Shown one piece after another: positions 47,309-58,000 of a stretch of DNA of 64,000 bases. Every line of letters starts with the position of its first letter. Positions within the stretch are counted from its first letter, which is position 1. Source of the stretch: Auriscalpium vulgare. Lineage: Eukaryota; Basidiomycota; Agaricomycetes; Russulales; Auriscalpiaceae. The notes below the pieces were generated by a model, which worked only from the letters and a program-made list of their open reading frames with translations, was not told where the DNA came from and did no database searches. Position numbers and translations under genes: made by a program. The DNA is taken from NCBI GenBank assembly GCA_019915015.1, contig JAHBBC010000014.1, positions 372,001 through 436,000 on the forward strand, in the 5' to 3' direction.

Positions 47309-48544
47309 CTACGCGGGCGCACCGGACCCAGACGCGCCATTGGGCGTGGGAGTCCGGGCGCGGTTAACCCCATTCCTACGACCAGCCCGTCGACTCAGGG
47401 CATCAGGAGGCCTCGGGCCCACGACCTCAACAAGGTTGGGGACCCCCCACGAGAACGCGATAGAGCCGCGGCGGATGACTCGGTGAGTAAGCGGCGGGAA
47501 GGGAAGGGCGGTAAGCATACGGCGCATAGGACCGGCACCGGCGAGGTGGTCGAGGACCGCGGCAACTTCGCAGGCATCGTACAGCAGCTTTCCCGCGGTG
47601 CCTTCGAGGCGAGTGACGGCGTGGCGCAGGTGGCTGGCGTTCAATTGGTCCGCCCAAACGAAGTCGCGAAGCTCCGCGACCAACTTGAGGCCGGGAACGA
47701 GATAGTCGGTGGCCTCACGGACGTTCGCACGATGGGCAGCCTGCAACGAGGGACTCGCGGCCGCAAGGAAGTCGAGGACGCCAATGTCGCGGGGGTGGGT
47801 CATTCCGATCACGGCGCGGTTCAAGGGGAGCATGAGGGCCCCGACCAGCCCGTCGGCGTGGTCGAGGTCGTCACTCAAACGATCGAGGTCGCGAAGGAAT
47901 AACTCGGCAACACGGGTGGCAAGGCCGTCGGGACGGGGGGCAAACTCGGGGCCGAACAGCGCTGCCAAGTTGACCTCGAAAGTTGCCCGGCCGTGAAGTT
48001 GGTGACGGTACAGCAACCAAACGGAGCGCTCCACCAGGTGGGCCAAGGAGTCCACATGGACCACGTGAGGAAGCAGAGCGACGCTGGGTGGCTGCCCCGG
48101 GGCGTTGTCCCCTCCGAACGGAATATTTCCTACGATATTCGCGCGAATGGGGGCGGTTTGTTCGTACGTTTCGGGAAAGCGCTCCGCTAGGTAGGAGAGC
48201 GTCGAGACGACGGTCATGGACGCGAGGGCCGGTAGGGTAAAATGCGACGTCTCGCGATGGTCCTGCTGAAAAGGGGGGAAGGAGCGAAGACAACGTCAGT
48301 ACGAGGCCGGAATGAGGGAAAAGAGGGCCGCGGGACGACGCACCAATAGGTCGGAGATCTCCTGAAGCCAGGCAACGGCGGCCGCGGGAAATGAGGAAGC
48401 GTCGGCACCAGGCAAGGGCACCTCAACCGGATGTATCAACAGCTGGTACAGCCGGAAACGCGAAAACGCGCGGAGTAGGACGGCCTGCATGTGGAGGAGG
48501 TAGTCGGACGGACTGGGGCGTTGAGGGTTTTTGGAAAGGGCCAT
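47309..48544 (-). CDS. Antisense gene B: helical protein, paralogue of C
   Basis: Exons 48544-48344 and 48265-47309; the intron has a GTGCGT donor, 78 bases, phase 0; 385 residues. Starts MALSKNPQRPSPSDY; the frame stays open upstream to 48811, so a longer start is possible. The product is rich in leucine and alanine and predicted helical (LAERFPETYEQT, LAHLVERSVWLLYRHQL, LVAELRDFVWADQL), without signal peptide or membrane helix. It shares HFTxPxLxxM, LAxRF and an equivalent intron position with gene C. 284 bases separate its start from the end of C. Family not recognised. Confidence 0.75.
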
Positions 48545-48827
48545 CGTCGCAGCCCCCTCATATAGGCGGCGCGAGTAGGGGAAGAGGCACACCATCGCGG
48601 CGTCGCGATACAGCGCGAAGACCAAAACACGAGGGTCTCGCCGGAGTTCCGGCCAACGTGGGTTATCGCGACAGATCGCGACCCAGACGGAGCCTCCGGC
48701 ATGGGCCCAGGAGCTTATCGCAAGGCATCGCGAAACGTGGCACAGGGACAGGGGGAAGCCGCACATGGCTCCTGGTTCCATTTCAATAGCTATGGAACAT
48801 TCTACAGACATTGGCCCGGGAATATAC

Positions 48828-50076
48828 CTATTCCTCGCGCTCCATCAGAAGCTCGATCACCTCCCCCTCCTCGACTTCTTCCGAGCTGGCGATGGGCGGC
48901 GGTATCTCCCCGGCGTAGGTAGGAGACGCGGAGGGGGCCGTCGGCGCTGGTACCGTGGGGTGCGCGGGGAAGGGAAGAGGGCCCGGCTGGTCCGAGGGAT
49001 GGACTATGGCATCGAAGCCTAGGGGTATCTCAGCTATGGCTTGGGAGGAGGAGATGTGCGAGAGGCGCGCAGAACTGATCTGCTCGATGGCGCGAATCGA
49101 GGCCACGCTGATATCCTGGACCAGGAAGTCTGCGGGCTGGAGGTTGGCCAGGAGGCGGGACCCTAATCCCCATGCGTCCAGCATCCCGCCCATACAGGTT
49201 GCCATCGCGGCCCAGCGCATGTCGAGGCGATCCAACACCAGTGGCCAGTCCGCCCAAATATCGCGAAACGTGTCGAAGGCCTCGGAGATGGTGGTAAAGT
49301 CCCGTAACATATCCACCGAGTCCTCCGCGAGGCCCCCCAATAGGTAGTACACCACGCCCGTGGTGAGGCGGCCCGCGTAGGCACGAGAGTGGGGGGAGCT
49401 GGAGGCACCACGGACGTGGTAGGCCAGGGCGCGGCACACGGCGTCTTCGCGGGTAATAACAAACATCCCATGGACGGCCCGGGCGTCGAAATCACGTAGG
49501 AGCCAGCTCTGCATCCCCTGAGGACGCAGGGTGGGGAAGGCGCCATGCAACTCCGTGATTTCATGGAGGTAGGATTCGACAGAACCGTCTCCGAAGTAGT
49601 ACACGGTCCAGAGCCCAGCCTCCACGATGGTGATCAAGACGTGGAGTTCCGCGTCGGTAGCGTCGGCAGGGAAAGGGGAGAACATCTGGGACCACCGCGG
49701 GCTGGCGCGCGCTGAGTCGGGGAGGGTACGCATGAGGGTGCCCTCGAAGCGCTGGGCGAGAGGGGCGGACGCTGGAACGAGCTTCACCATGAACTCGAGG
49801 ATCGGCGAGGTGAAGTGGAAGGCAAGATCGCGCAGGCTGCGGGACGCGCGGATTGAAGAAAGGGTCTGGAATTGAGTTCATCATCAGCCAAGCCGGGAAA
49901 AGACGCGGTCGGGGACCAGCACGCACCACGAGCTGGTTGACTTTGTCGGCCCACTCTAGACGTAGCGCAACCTCCCGTTCGGCATCCCCAAGGTCAAAAC
50001 CAGCGAAGGGGGCCTGCGTCAGCAGGCGGAGGAGGTCGAGGTTGTCGGCGGTGGCAGACGCTGCGGGGAGGGACAT
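48828..50076 (-). CDS. Antisense gene C: helical protein, paralogue of B
   Basis: Exons 50076-49927 and 49865-48828; intron 61 bases, GTGCGT donor, phase 0; 395 residues. Starts MSLPAASATADNLDLLRLL. Motifs alignable with B are HFTSPILEFM, LAQRFEGTLM and VEAGLWTVYYF. Other segments include FDTFRDIWADWPLVLDRLDMRWAAM. The C-terminus is Pro/Ala-rich and then acidic (SSEEVEEGEVIEL). The start is 129 bases inside the 3' LTR edge; an ATATAAGG word on the minus strand near 50140 could serve as its TATA box. No family recognised. Open throughout. Confidence 0.78.
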
Positions 50077-50164
50077 CGCGGGACAGAAATCGGCAAAGGG
50101 ATGCTACAAGCGACGTTACCGCAAAAGGTCGCGAGCCCTTATATGCCGCTTCCGCACGGTTCCT

Positions 50165-50204
50165 GGCAACTGGGGACAGTTGCAGTTTCAGTTGGGGGGA
50201 GAAA
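50165..50204 (+). promoter_or_regulatory. Gypsy-2 polypurine tract and second copy of its flank
   Basis: TTGGGGGGAGAAA abuts the 3' LTR at 50205, as expected for plus-strand priming. The 37 bases from 50165 resemble 44878-44914. Confidence 0.8.
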
Positions 50205-50860
50205 TGATAGGTTCAGGCCGCGGGCAAGCGTGTAGCGAGACGTCGCGAGACGGGGAAGCAGCATGCGAGGCGCAGGGTCGCGGGAGCGGGGGTGATGGGA
50301 ACGTGGTCCGGCGACCCAGGAGCAACCGGGACTGGCGACGGAACGGATCACCGGAACGGGCTAGATCGGGAGGGCTTAGCGACGTAGGTAGAGCCACTAC
50401 TTAGGGAGCTGCGCGAGACGTAGCAACCCAATCAACCTGTGGGCGGCGCAAGCCACCCACACCCTTTACCTCACAGAAACTGTAGCCTGAGGCGCTACCA
50501 GACTTAGGAAGGCAGGACCCCACCGATGTGGGAACAGGTAGGCAGGCGGACAGGCAAGAGGGGGTGCGACGGCCCATAGGCGGACGCTTCGCACACGGGT
50601 GCAAAGCACTCGGAGGAGGATCCCGTAGAGGGCATCCCCAGGCAGGTGAGTGTTTAGTTTGGTGTTTAGGCGGTAGGAGGTGGCCCCGCACGACCGCGGG
50701 GAGGGCACGAAGCGCAACAGCGACACGAACACCTTCCCCCTCAGCAAGTCTAGTCACCCGGACTGGATCGCGACGTATAGGAGGCAGTGTTGGTGGTTGT
50801 TGTCCTGTGAGGCACTCGCCGCACGCCCCGCTAGGGTCCGTCCCGGGTGATAGCGTATCA
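50205..50860 (+). repeat. Gypsy-2 3' LTR
   Basis: 656 bases, same ends as the 5' LTR, followed by duplicated GCGT at 50861-50864. Because gene C starts just inside it, antisense promoter activity of this LTR is plausible (inference). Confidence 0.93.
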
Positions 50861-51240
50861 GCGTACGCGCAGATGGCGCCTGACATCGTGCAGCGCATCT
50901 TCAGCCTGTGCTTGCCGTAGGCAAGTTGAGTTGCCTTGCTGATGACGCCGGCAGTTATTCCCACCGGCCAGAGATCGCGGGGAACCTCGGATGGAAGCCA
51001 GAGCTGCTCGTCTTCGGCAGACGGAGGGGTGGGGGTGCCAGGGGATGCTTTCTTGGCAGCGGCTTGCTCATCTTGCGCACGTAGCACGACAACGACAGGC
51101 TTGTAGATAAGTTGAATGGCACGCCAGGCTGTTATTCTATGACGGAGGGCGTTGCGCTTGTTCTGGAGCGCGACCTTGCCCGAGGCGGTCTTCGACTCTT
51201 CAGATGACGCCCGTGCACGTAACGCTCGCCTGCAGAAGTA
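50861..51240 (-). pseudogene. KDZ transposase copy B, 5' segment
   Basis: Minus-strand match to about 57110-57478 of copy A. Reads ELRARVSSEQ-like, then NKRNALRHRITAWRAIQLIYKPVVVVLRAQDEQA, WLPSEVPRDLWPVGI and RCTMSGAICAYA. Similarity to copy A ends about 12 bases beyond the intron acceptor, at about 51240, so the 5' half of the transposase is missing here. Confidence 0.88.
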
Positions 51241-51249
51241 CCCGCGGGC

Positions 51250-51576
51250 ATGTCAGAATCCAACGGCGTGGGCGCGTCAGGATCCAACGGCGCCGGCCCC
51301 TCAGGCGCAAATGACGCCCAGAATGCCGCCACGACGTTACCCCTGGGTGAGGCGTTCTTCGCGACCACAAATGGTCATATCGACGGAGTGTTCGAGGGAC
51401 CCTGGTACGTGATCCCCCGTGCCTCCGACCATTCTCCTCTCATTTGCTCGTCTCTTCATAGGAGCAACATCAGCGATTTGGTCTCGGACTATCCCGGTGC
51501 CTTCTTCCGCGGCTTCAACAAGCTTCATCTCGCTGAAGAATGGTTCTTCGAGCACATCAACGACTTTGATGTGTGA
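51250..51576 (+). CDS. RNase H1 N-terminal (viroplasmin-like) domain protein
   Basis: Exons 51250-51404 and 51462-51576 (intron 57 bases, GT-AG) give 89 residues. A Ser/Gly/Asn/Ala-rich head is followed by GHIDGVFEGPWSNISDLVSDYPGAFFRGF and NKLHLAEEWF. This is the pattern of the RNase H1 N-terminal domain (G-x-x-x-G-V-F-x-x-W ... V-x-x-x-P-G-A-x-x-x-x-F). That domain binds RNA-DNA hybrids in RNase H1. No catalytic RNase H follows, so this is a stand-alone binding domain if expressed. It begins ten bases from the truncated end of KDZ copy B. Confidence 0.7.
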   Translation: MSESNGVGASGSNGAGPSGANDAQNAATTLPLGEAFFATTNGHIDGVFEGPWYVIPRASDHSPLICSSLHRSNISDLVSDYPGAFFRGFNKLHLAEEWFFEHINDFDV

Positions 51577-52671
51577 CACTGTCTTCTTGTGTATGATTTT
51601 CTTGCTTGTGTATGATTTTCTTGTCATGGTCATCTCGCCGTGCTGACCCTGTGCATATACTGCTGTGCTCACCGTCCCGTGTCTTTTAGTCAGTTGTGAC
51701 TTGTAGTCAGTTGTGTCTCGTAGTTGGTCATGTTTCATAGTTGGTCATGTTTGCAGTCGTGCCTTGTCTCGTAGTTGTGTCTTGTAGTGAATGAATGAGC
51801 TCGCTGCGTCATTCCTTGTTTGGTTGTGTGCCAGAGCCTGTGTGCCGCTGTATGCCATCGCGTGAACATATCCATATCAACGTGAACTGATACCTGAGCC
51901 GTGCGGGCCGCCCTCGCCGCCAGGATTAAAACATGGTGAACGTTAGATAGAACGGAATGACGACCGCTATAAAATCTCGTACTTCGCCATTGAGTGATTT
52001 ATGTATGCCCCGAGCTGCAGGAATTTATTGAGCTTTGTCTGCGGACCATGGTACCGTGAGCGTGCATGCTTGGGTTCGGGCGTAGCTGACTAGAGCAAAG
52101 GCTGCGACACGCCGTGTGACCTCACATCTGTCCTCTTACAGACAAGCCCCTTCCACGTCTCGCACTTTCAGCACAATTGCACAGCCCACTAAGAACAGAA
52201 TGACATCATATTACGATTAGTGAGATTTCCTTCGCCTTGTCCCAGGCTCATTCGTACTGACAGTCGTGCAGAAACAAGTCGCGACTGAAGGACTATCAAA
52301 ACCGGTACAATGCCGTCAAGCATGGAATAGGCCGGAGGAAGATCTCCAATGTGAAGAGAGAGGACAAGAGAGTGTCCCTAAAGGAAAATGGCCAGCTTCC
52401 CAGCGAGTGCGTAGCAATTTTGTCCGGCTCAACCTTTTGATGAATCTTCTGAAGGTACGCGTATATCACACGGATAGTCTACAAGAGCTGTGAGAAGGAT
52501 CCGCTCCTCACAATGCACATGCAGGAGCAAGAAAAGGCACTCTGGCGTCAATGCCAAAGCATTGAGGATGATGTGCGCGCAGAGACGGTGATGACCAAAC
52601 TCGTCGGACAGGCGGTCAGATGACAAAACCAAACCCTGCTCGTCGAGTAGTACTGTTTTAGTTGGGGGGCG
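51577..52671. other. Gene-poor region with a polypurine-tract remnant
   Basis: About 51640-51790 is a degenerate series of CGTAGTTG and TTGTGTC words, probably the 3' UTR or simple repeat. Near 52655-52671 the sequence TTTTAGTTGGGGGGCG resembles the polypurine tract of Gypsy-2, followed by TGTCCCAGG as an LTR might start. No retroelement ORF is recognisable before it, so it is at best a remnant. No gene was supported. Confidence 0.4.
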
Positions 52672-54100
52672 TGTCCCAGGTCTACCAGAGGGCTCGGAGA
52701 GTCGCAGCTGTCACTGGGGAAGTGTAGCGAGCGATGGGGGATGAGGGGGAGTGTCGGCGAAGGTGTGGGGGGCAATACAAGGCTTGGGGTGGCGTAGCGA
52801 GAGTCGGGGAGGTAGGGCGAAGGTCGGGGACGATAGGCGACGCTGGGCGACAATGGGCGACGATAGGGCGAAGGTTCTCAATATGCAAGTGCGTAAATGA
52901 TGCGCTGCGAAGGTGAATGCGATGTCAATGTTGATAAAAGGGCTAAACGATGCGCTGCGAAGGTGAAAGACGATAGTTCTCGAGGTTTGAGGTGCTGTCT
53001 CTGGGGGGAGAAGTTCCTATTGCATGCAGACACTGCTAGCTACACTTATACATGGGAAAATGCGTCGGAGTAGCTACACGAGTCATGCGATGCAGTCAGC
53101 GAAGCCGTGCGAAGTATCGGCGAATTATAGCGAATGAGAGAGAAGAGATATCAAAGGCCTAAACACAAAAGCGGAGATATCTCCAGCAAAGTCTCCGAGA
53201 CACTTGGGGCGCATCAGCGACGCGTCAAAAATGGTCGTTGATCCGGATAACTGATGGCTCGGGCTTGGGCACTGTCTCCTGCGTTGCTGAGCGATATCTC
53301 GATGTTCTGCGAGTGACTGTATCGTTGGCGAGTTGCTGAGAGACCCTAGACGTGTAGCTGAGCTCGCTGAACATAGGCAAACATCGGCGAACGGCTGGGA
53401 CATGAGGGGACAGTATCGCGACGGTCTAGGCGCAACTATGATGCTATCTTCGGCAAAACCTCCGGGATGCTCGGGATGCGACAGCGATGCATCAGAAGTG
53501 GTTGATGATCCGGTCCGCTGATGTCTCGGGCTCAGGGATCGTCTCCGATGTCGCTGGGCAATAGCTCGATGGTCTGCGAGTCTGCGCTGCATCTCTGAGT
53601 CGCTGGAAGGTCGGGCATGTGCAGCTGTGTCCGCTGAGTACAGGCGAGCGCCGGCGAACGGCTGCGACGATGTGGACGGGGTCGCTATCTCATGGCTCTG
53701 GCTTCGGCGATGTGGGCTAATTGATGTGAGACATGGCCAAGATCCAACGGACTATGCAGTTTATGGACTGCTCTAGATGCTCGGACGAGTCGGGCGACCT
53801 CGGCAATGACGTACGTGGCTGGCTCAGGCGGACGGTGCAAACACGTAGCGATGCTCGGGCAAAGCAGCGATGTCAAGTGCGAGTGTGCGCGAGCTGTGTA
53901 TGCACGCCTGAACGTATAGCGAGTCGGTGCGACCTTGGGAGAACATTGTCTGACTGCTGATGAGTGACTAGGGTGCAGGGGACGTGGTGTGACTTTGGCG
54001 ACTGTCGTAGGATGATGTGCGAGTGAGAGCGAGCGTCGGCGAACTGCGAACGATTGCGTGGACAGCTACAGAGCTAGCTGTTGTGTGAGTGTTTCGGCGA
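52672..54100. repeat. Low-complexity GC-rich repeats, possible decayed LTR
   Basis: Dense short words (GGCGAAGGTC, GGCGACGAT, CTCGATGGTCTGCGAG, CGGCGAACGGCTG). A diverged direct repeat with a 267-base offset spans about 53180-53700; GCGACGCGTC at 53217 matches GCGATGCATC at 53484. No coding region. The texture resembles the internal repeats of the solo LTR at 42827-44203. Confidence 0.5.
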
Positions 54101-54121
54101 GAACGATAGAGTCGGGGATGC

Positions 54122-54553
54122 ATGGCAACGGTCGGAGCCACTGTGCGAGTGCCACAGTGCATCGAAAATGCGCAAACAGTAGCCACTCGCGTAGCAGGCG
54201 TATCAACGGATGTCGACTGGGTTGCACGGTACATCAAAGCCCTCGAAAGTCTCAAGGCGGAGGTTCTTCAAGATGCGCTGTTGATTGTTGATTGTGGGGT
54301 GGAGAAACTGAAGACGGGCTCTGCTGCCATCCATGGCCAGCGTCGCCTTGTTGCCGCTGTGCATCAAGAGATTGAGCTCTACGAGCAAGGTGCCCACGCT
54401 GCCGCAGGGGCGGCCATGAATAGGGTGCTGGTGTTTACAGGCTGCCGGTGCGTCATAGCCATCTTTCCCTCACCTATTCACCCACTGATTATGTCCCCAT
54501 ACTATCTCATTAGTCTCAACAAGCCCATGTTCCGCCGTCTCTACCATTTCTGA
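54122..54553 (+). CDS. Doubtful hypothetical protein
   Basis: A 143-codon ORF whose first 110 residues look protein-like and helical (WVARYIKALESLKAEVLQDALLIVDCGVEKLK, LVAAVHQEIELYEQG). The last part reads like intron or UTR sequence and a GTGC donor occurs near 54448. No family recognised, and no partner exon was found with confidence. Confidence 0.3.
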   Translation: MATVGATVRVPQCIENAQTVATRVAGVSTDVDWVARYIKALESLKAEVLQDALLIVDCGVEKLKTGSAAIHGQRRLVAAVHQEIELYEQGAHAAAGAAMNRVLVFTGCRCVIAIFPSPIHPLIMSPYYLISLNKPMFRRLYHF

Positions 54554-54578
54554 CTCCTGAGGCAACCACCATCCATTT

Positions 54579-54724
54579 AATCCGTCCATTGCATCAATTT
54601 ATAGGCTAAATATTGTATTCCATCTTGTACACCTCTGAATGCTCTTGTATCTAATCCGTCCATTGCATCAATTTATAGGCTAAATATGTATTCCATCTTG
54701 TACACCTTTGAATGCTCTTGTATC
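54579..54724. repeat. Tandem duplication, 74- and 72-base units
   Basis: Both units run from AATCCGTCCATTGCATC to GCTCTTGTATC and are nearly identical. One copy has lost two bases and carries one substitution. Recent local duplication. Confidence 0.9.
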
Positions 54725-55008
54725 GCTCGTAATACCATTGTTCTCGCTCGCGCATGACTTAGCGAGGGTGTGCTCGACGCGGTCACATGATACGAGCGCG
54801 CGTGGCAATGTCGGAACAATGCACCCACTGCTGAGCAGGAAGGCTTCGTTACTGGAAAGGATCCAGGATGTCTTAGGATCCATCTCAGCACCATTCTGGC
54901 AACTTTCGTCCATTAAAATGACGAGATCGCACCTGCACAAAACTTCTTACGGCGGTGTGACAATGTGTCGGCATTTTCCGAGGCGCCGCGCACGATCAAC
55001 GGACTGCT

Positions 55009-58000
55009 ATGCAAGAGTCGTTCATGCTTCAACTCTGTCCGCGCTATGGTACAGAAGTACACTCCCAAAACTGTGCCAGGGGTCTCCATGTACAGAGTTC
55101 CCTGCCGCTCAGCCGACTTGCACAACCCAAAGCTCGGCACACATCCATCTCGATTCCCTCCCAACGCCGCAAGCCTCGACACCACACCTCGCACTTTGAC
55201 GCACCGTTACCAACTGCCGATGAACCTCCTGAATCAACAGAGCCTGGCCATTCAGCGGAGTCAGCGAGCAGCGCCTCTGACCTGCTTGCAATCAACGAGC
55301 TGGAGGACTTGCCCACCAGGACGAACATAGACGTGTACATAACCGACAAGATGGGTGGGCGGAAGAAGAGGAGAAAAACCAGGGTATGTTTCTTTATTTC
55401 TTCCGCAATCCTCAGCTCACACGGTCGTCTTGCTCATCCAAGGTTGATCTTCTCCTGGAGTGGGTCGCTGTGCGCGACCGGTTTCTGGATGAGATCATCC
55501 GCCATAACGGCTGGGGATCTGTTGAGCCCGACTCTATATGCCCGGTATGCAATTCTGAAACAGCCTCGATCAAGTGCGAAGATTGTGTCGGACAGGAAGT
55601 TGTCTGCAACGCATGCTGTTGCGAGGCGCACACAACACTTCCTCTCCACCGCATCAAGGTGCGTTTCTTTCCTGTGTAGTATCCAGGCAATGCTGACGAG
55701 CATCTTAGAAATGGAACGGCCATTTTTTCGCCAATTGCTCTCTTGCCAATATCAGCCTGTGCTTTCAGCTGGGCCACGTCGGCCGTATATGCCCCTGCCC
55801 ACGCGACCAGTTGACCGCGGTGACATTTCCGGAGTCAGCACCGTGCGCGTTCGTTTCTGCGACTGCAAGAACGAGCGCACTGCAGACACGTACATCCAGT
55901 TCCTTCATGCAGGATGGTGGCCAGCCACGGTGTCGCGTCCTTGCACTGTGACTACACTCCGAACACTCAAAATATTCCATGCCATGTTGATCCAGGGGAA
56001 ACTCAACGCATACGACTTCTGATGCGGACTGGTACAGGGTACTGATGGAACCGGACTGTTTCGGCCGAAGGTTTGTGTGCACGTCATTGCCGTGGGCTGA
56101 TGCTAATGTTCCGACACAGGATCACTAAAAGGACTTTTTACAAAGGGCACGCTGCTTCTGAAACGTTCGGGCTTGCAAACGTGCCGGACGCGCACACGAT
56201 TCCACCGGCATAATGCGTAATTTGGTCTACAGATACTACAATATGGACTACCTGTTTCTGTCAACTATTGCAGGGCCGGCTTCAGGCATGAAGAGAATTG
56301 TACTCACCTATGACATTGCCTGTCAATATTCGAAGAATTTCCTCCGATGCATGGCGCAGTTCCCCAAGGAATTTCAAGTTGACATCTCGGAGACAGTGTT
56401 CATAATGTTGATCCCCAAGTTTCATCTCCTCGTGCACGGCCTGCCCTGTCAAATAGGATTCGACCTGAACAAGACCGAGGGCATGGAACAGACATGCGGA
56501 GAAGGAATCGAAGCCGGCTGGTCCGTCACGAATGGCGCGTCACTGAGCAAGCGTGAGATGTCAGGCGATGGAAGGCGTGAGGCCTTAGATGACCAGTTCG
56601 GGGCAATCAACTGGCGAAAGACAACAATGCTAGGTGAGTCGTGTTCATTGCTACGACTTGATTTCCCGCTCATGCTTGATCAAATAGGTCATCAACTCTC
56701 GCGATCGCTCAAGATTGCTATTGCGGCATACTTCAGGCAACACAAGGCTCTGGAAGAAGCTACAGCGACATTGCCAGCTGCAGTAATCAAGACATGGGAA
56801 GCGATGGTCCAGGACTGGGATACTGACAAGTCAAAGCCCAACCCGTATGATGAGCCCGTCAGCTGTGCGAGTCACGATTTTGCTTGCCCGCCCCTTCTAA
56901 CAGACCTTATCACATAGCGACAACTCTTGCAGACGTACGCCTTGAGCTAGCGCGCCAAGAGGCCGCCGAGATGGCGCAGGACGGCTTATTATCCATCCAC
57001 GAGACTTCAGCGAGCGCCTTTCTGACTACTGGGTTCGATCTTGAGGACCAGCAGTGCGTCTTCCTTGCTGTACTCCCTGACTATTCTTCAGAACTAACGA
57101 GTACTTCTGCAGGCAAGAGTTACGTGCACGGGTGTCATCTGAACAGTCGAAGACCGCCTCGGGCAAGGTCGCGCTCCAGAACAAGCGCAACGCCCTCCGT
57201 CATAGAATAACAGCCTGGCGTGCCATTCAACTTATCTACAAGCCTGTCGTTGTCGTGCTACGTGCGCAAGATGAGCAAGCCGCTGCCGAGAAAGCATCCC
57301 CTGGCACCACCCCTCCGTCTGCCGAAGACGAGCAGCTCTGGCTTCCATCCGAGGTTCCCCGCGATCTCTGGCCGGTGGGAATAACTGCCGGCGTCATCAG
57401 CAAGGCAACTCAACTCGCCTACGGCAAGCACAGGCTGAAGATGCGCTGCACGATGTCAGGCGCCATCTGCGCGTACGCATGGGGTTAATATACTACAAAC
57501 ACGTACATGTTGATGGCCCTGACCAGAAGTCAAACACCCGTGTACGCGACACCCTCAAACGGTTCAACGACAAGCTCCACCTGTCTGTCTCACGCTACCG
57601 AGCGTCGCACGGTGCCTTGGAAAGACTGGACACAGGGGGTTCGTGGCAGACGCACCTGCGCCCGCTTCGCGAAGAAGATATTCATGCGCCGAGGGGCGCT
57701 GATGAGGATATTGGTGAAGGTCCTCAAAGTGCAAGGCAGCGCAGGCTTCAAGAAATTCGGGAGCGTCTGGGCGAGGGTCATCGGGAGATGCCGTGGATCT
57801 GGAGAGTGCTGAGGCCCGACGCGCGCGATCTTCTAACCAGCGCCGGTCTAGTGTCTCAGGAGGAAGTCCACGAAAGTAAGTACATCTGTTGCGGTTGGTG
57901 CAGATGCTATGTGCTGACGACTCATCGCAGGCTTACGAGTCGAATGGATGAAGGCTCGTGCCTGTGTGCGCCGGTGGGCAGAGGAGATTATTCTACTCCA

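Larger units (their letters stand above)
33920..50860 (+). mobile_element. Gypsy-2: LTR retrotransposon carrying antisense genes
   Basis: A 16,941-base element with 656-base LTRs (TGATAGG ... GCGTATCA) that differ at only two positions in my alignment. It is flanked by GCGT (33916-33919 and 50861-50864); the empty site is present near 57473 in KDZ copy A. The plus strand carries gag, a protease region and pol, without a chromodomain. The last 5 kb before the 3' LTR holds three minus-strand, intron-bearing genes. It contains a CACTA-type insertion in gag and a probable solo LTR in the integrase region; without these it is about 13.6 kb. The LTR similarity says it is younger than Gypsy-1. Confidence 0.92.

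Noticed and set aside
51132..51368. Minus-strand ORF overlapping the viroplasmin-like gene
   Set aside because: It crosses the KDZ copy B breakpoint and an intron acceptor; the KDZ reading frame and the plus-strand gene explain both halves.
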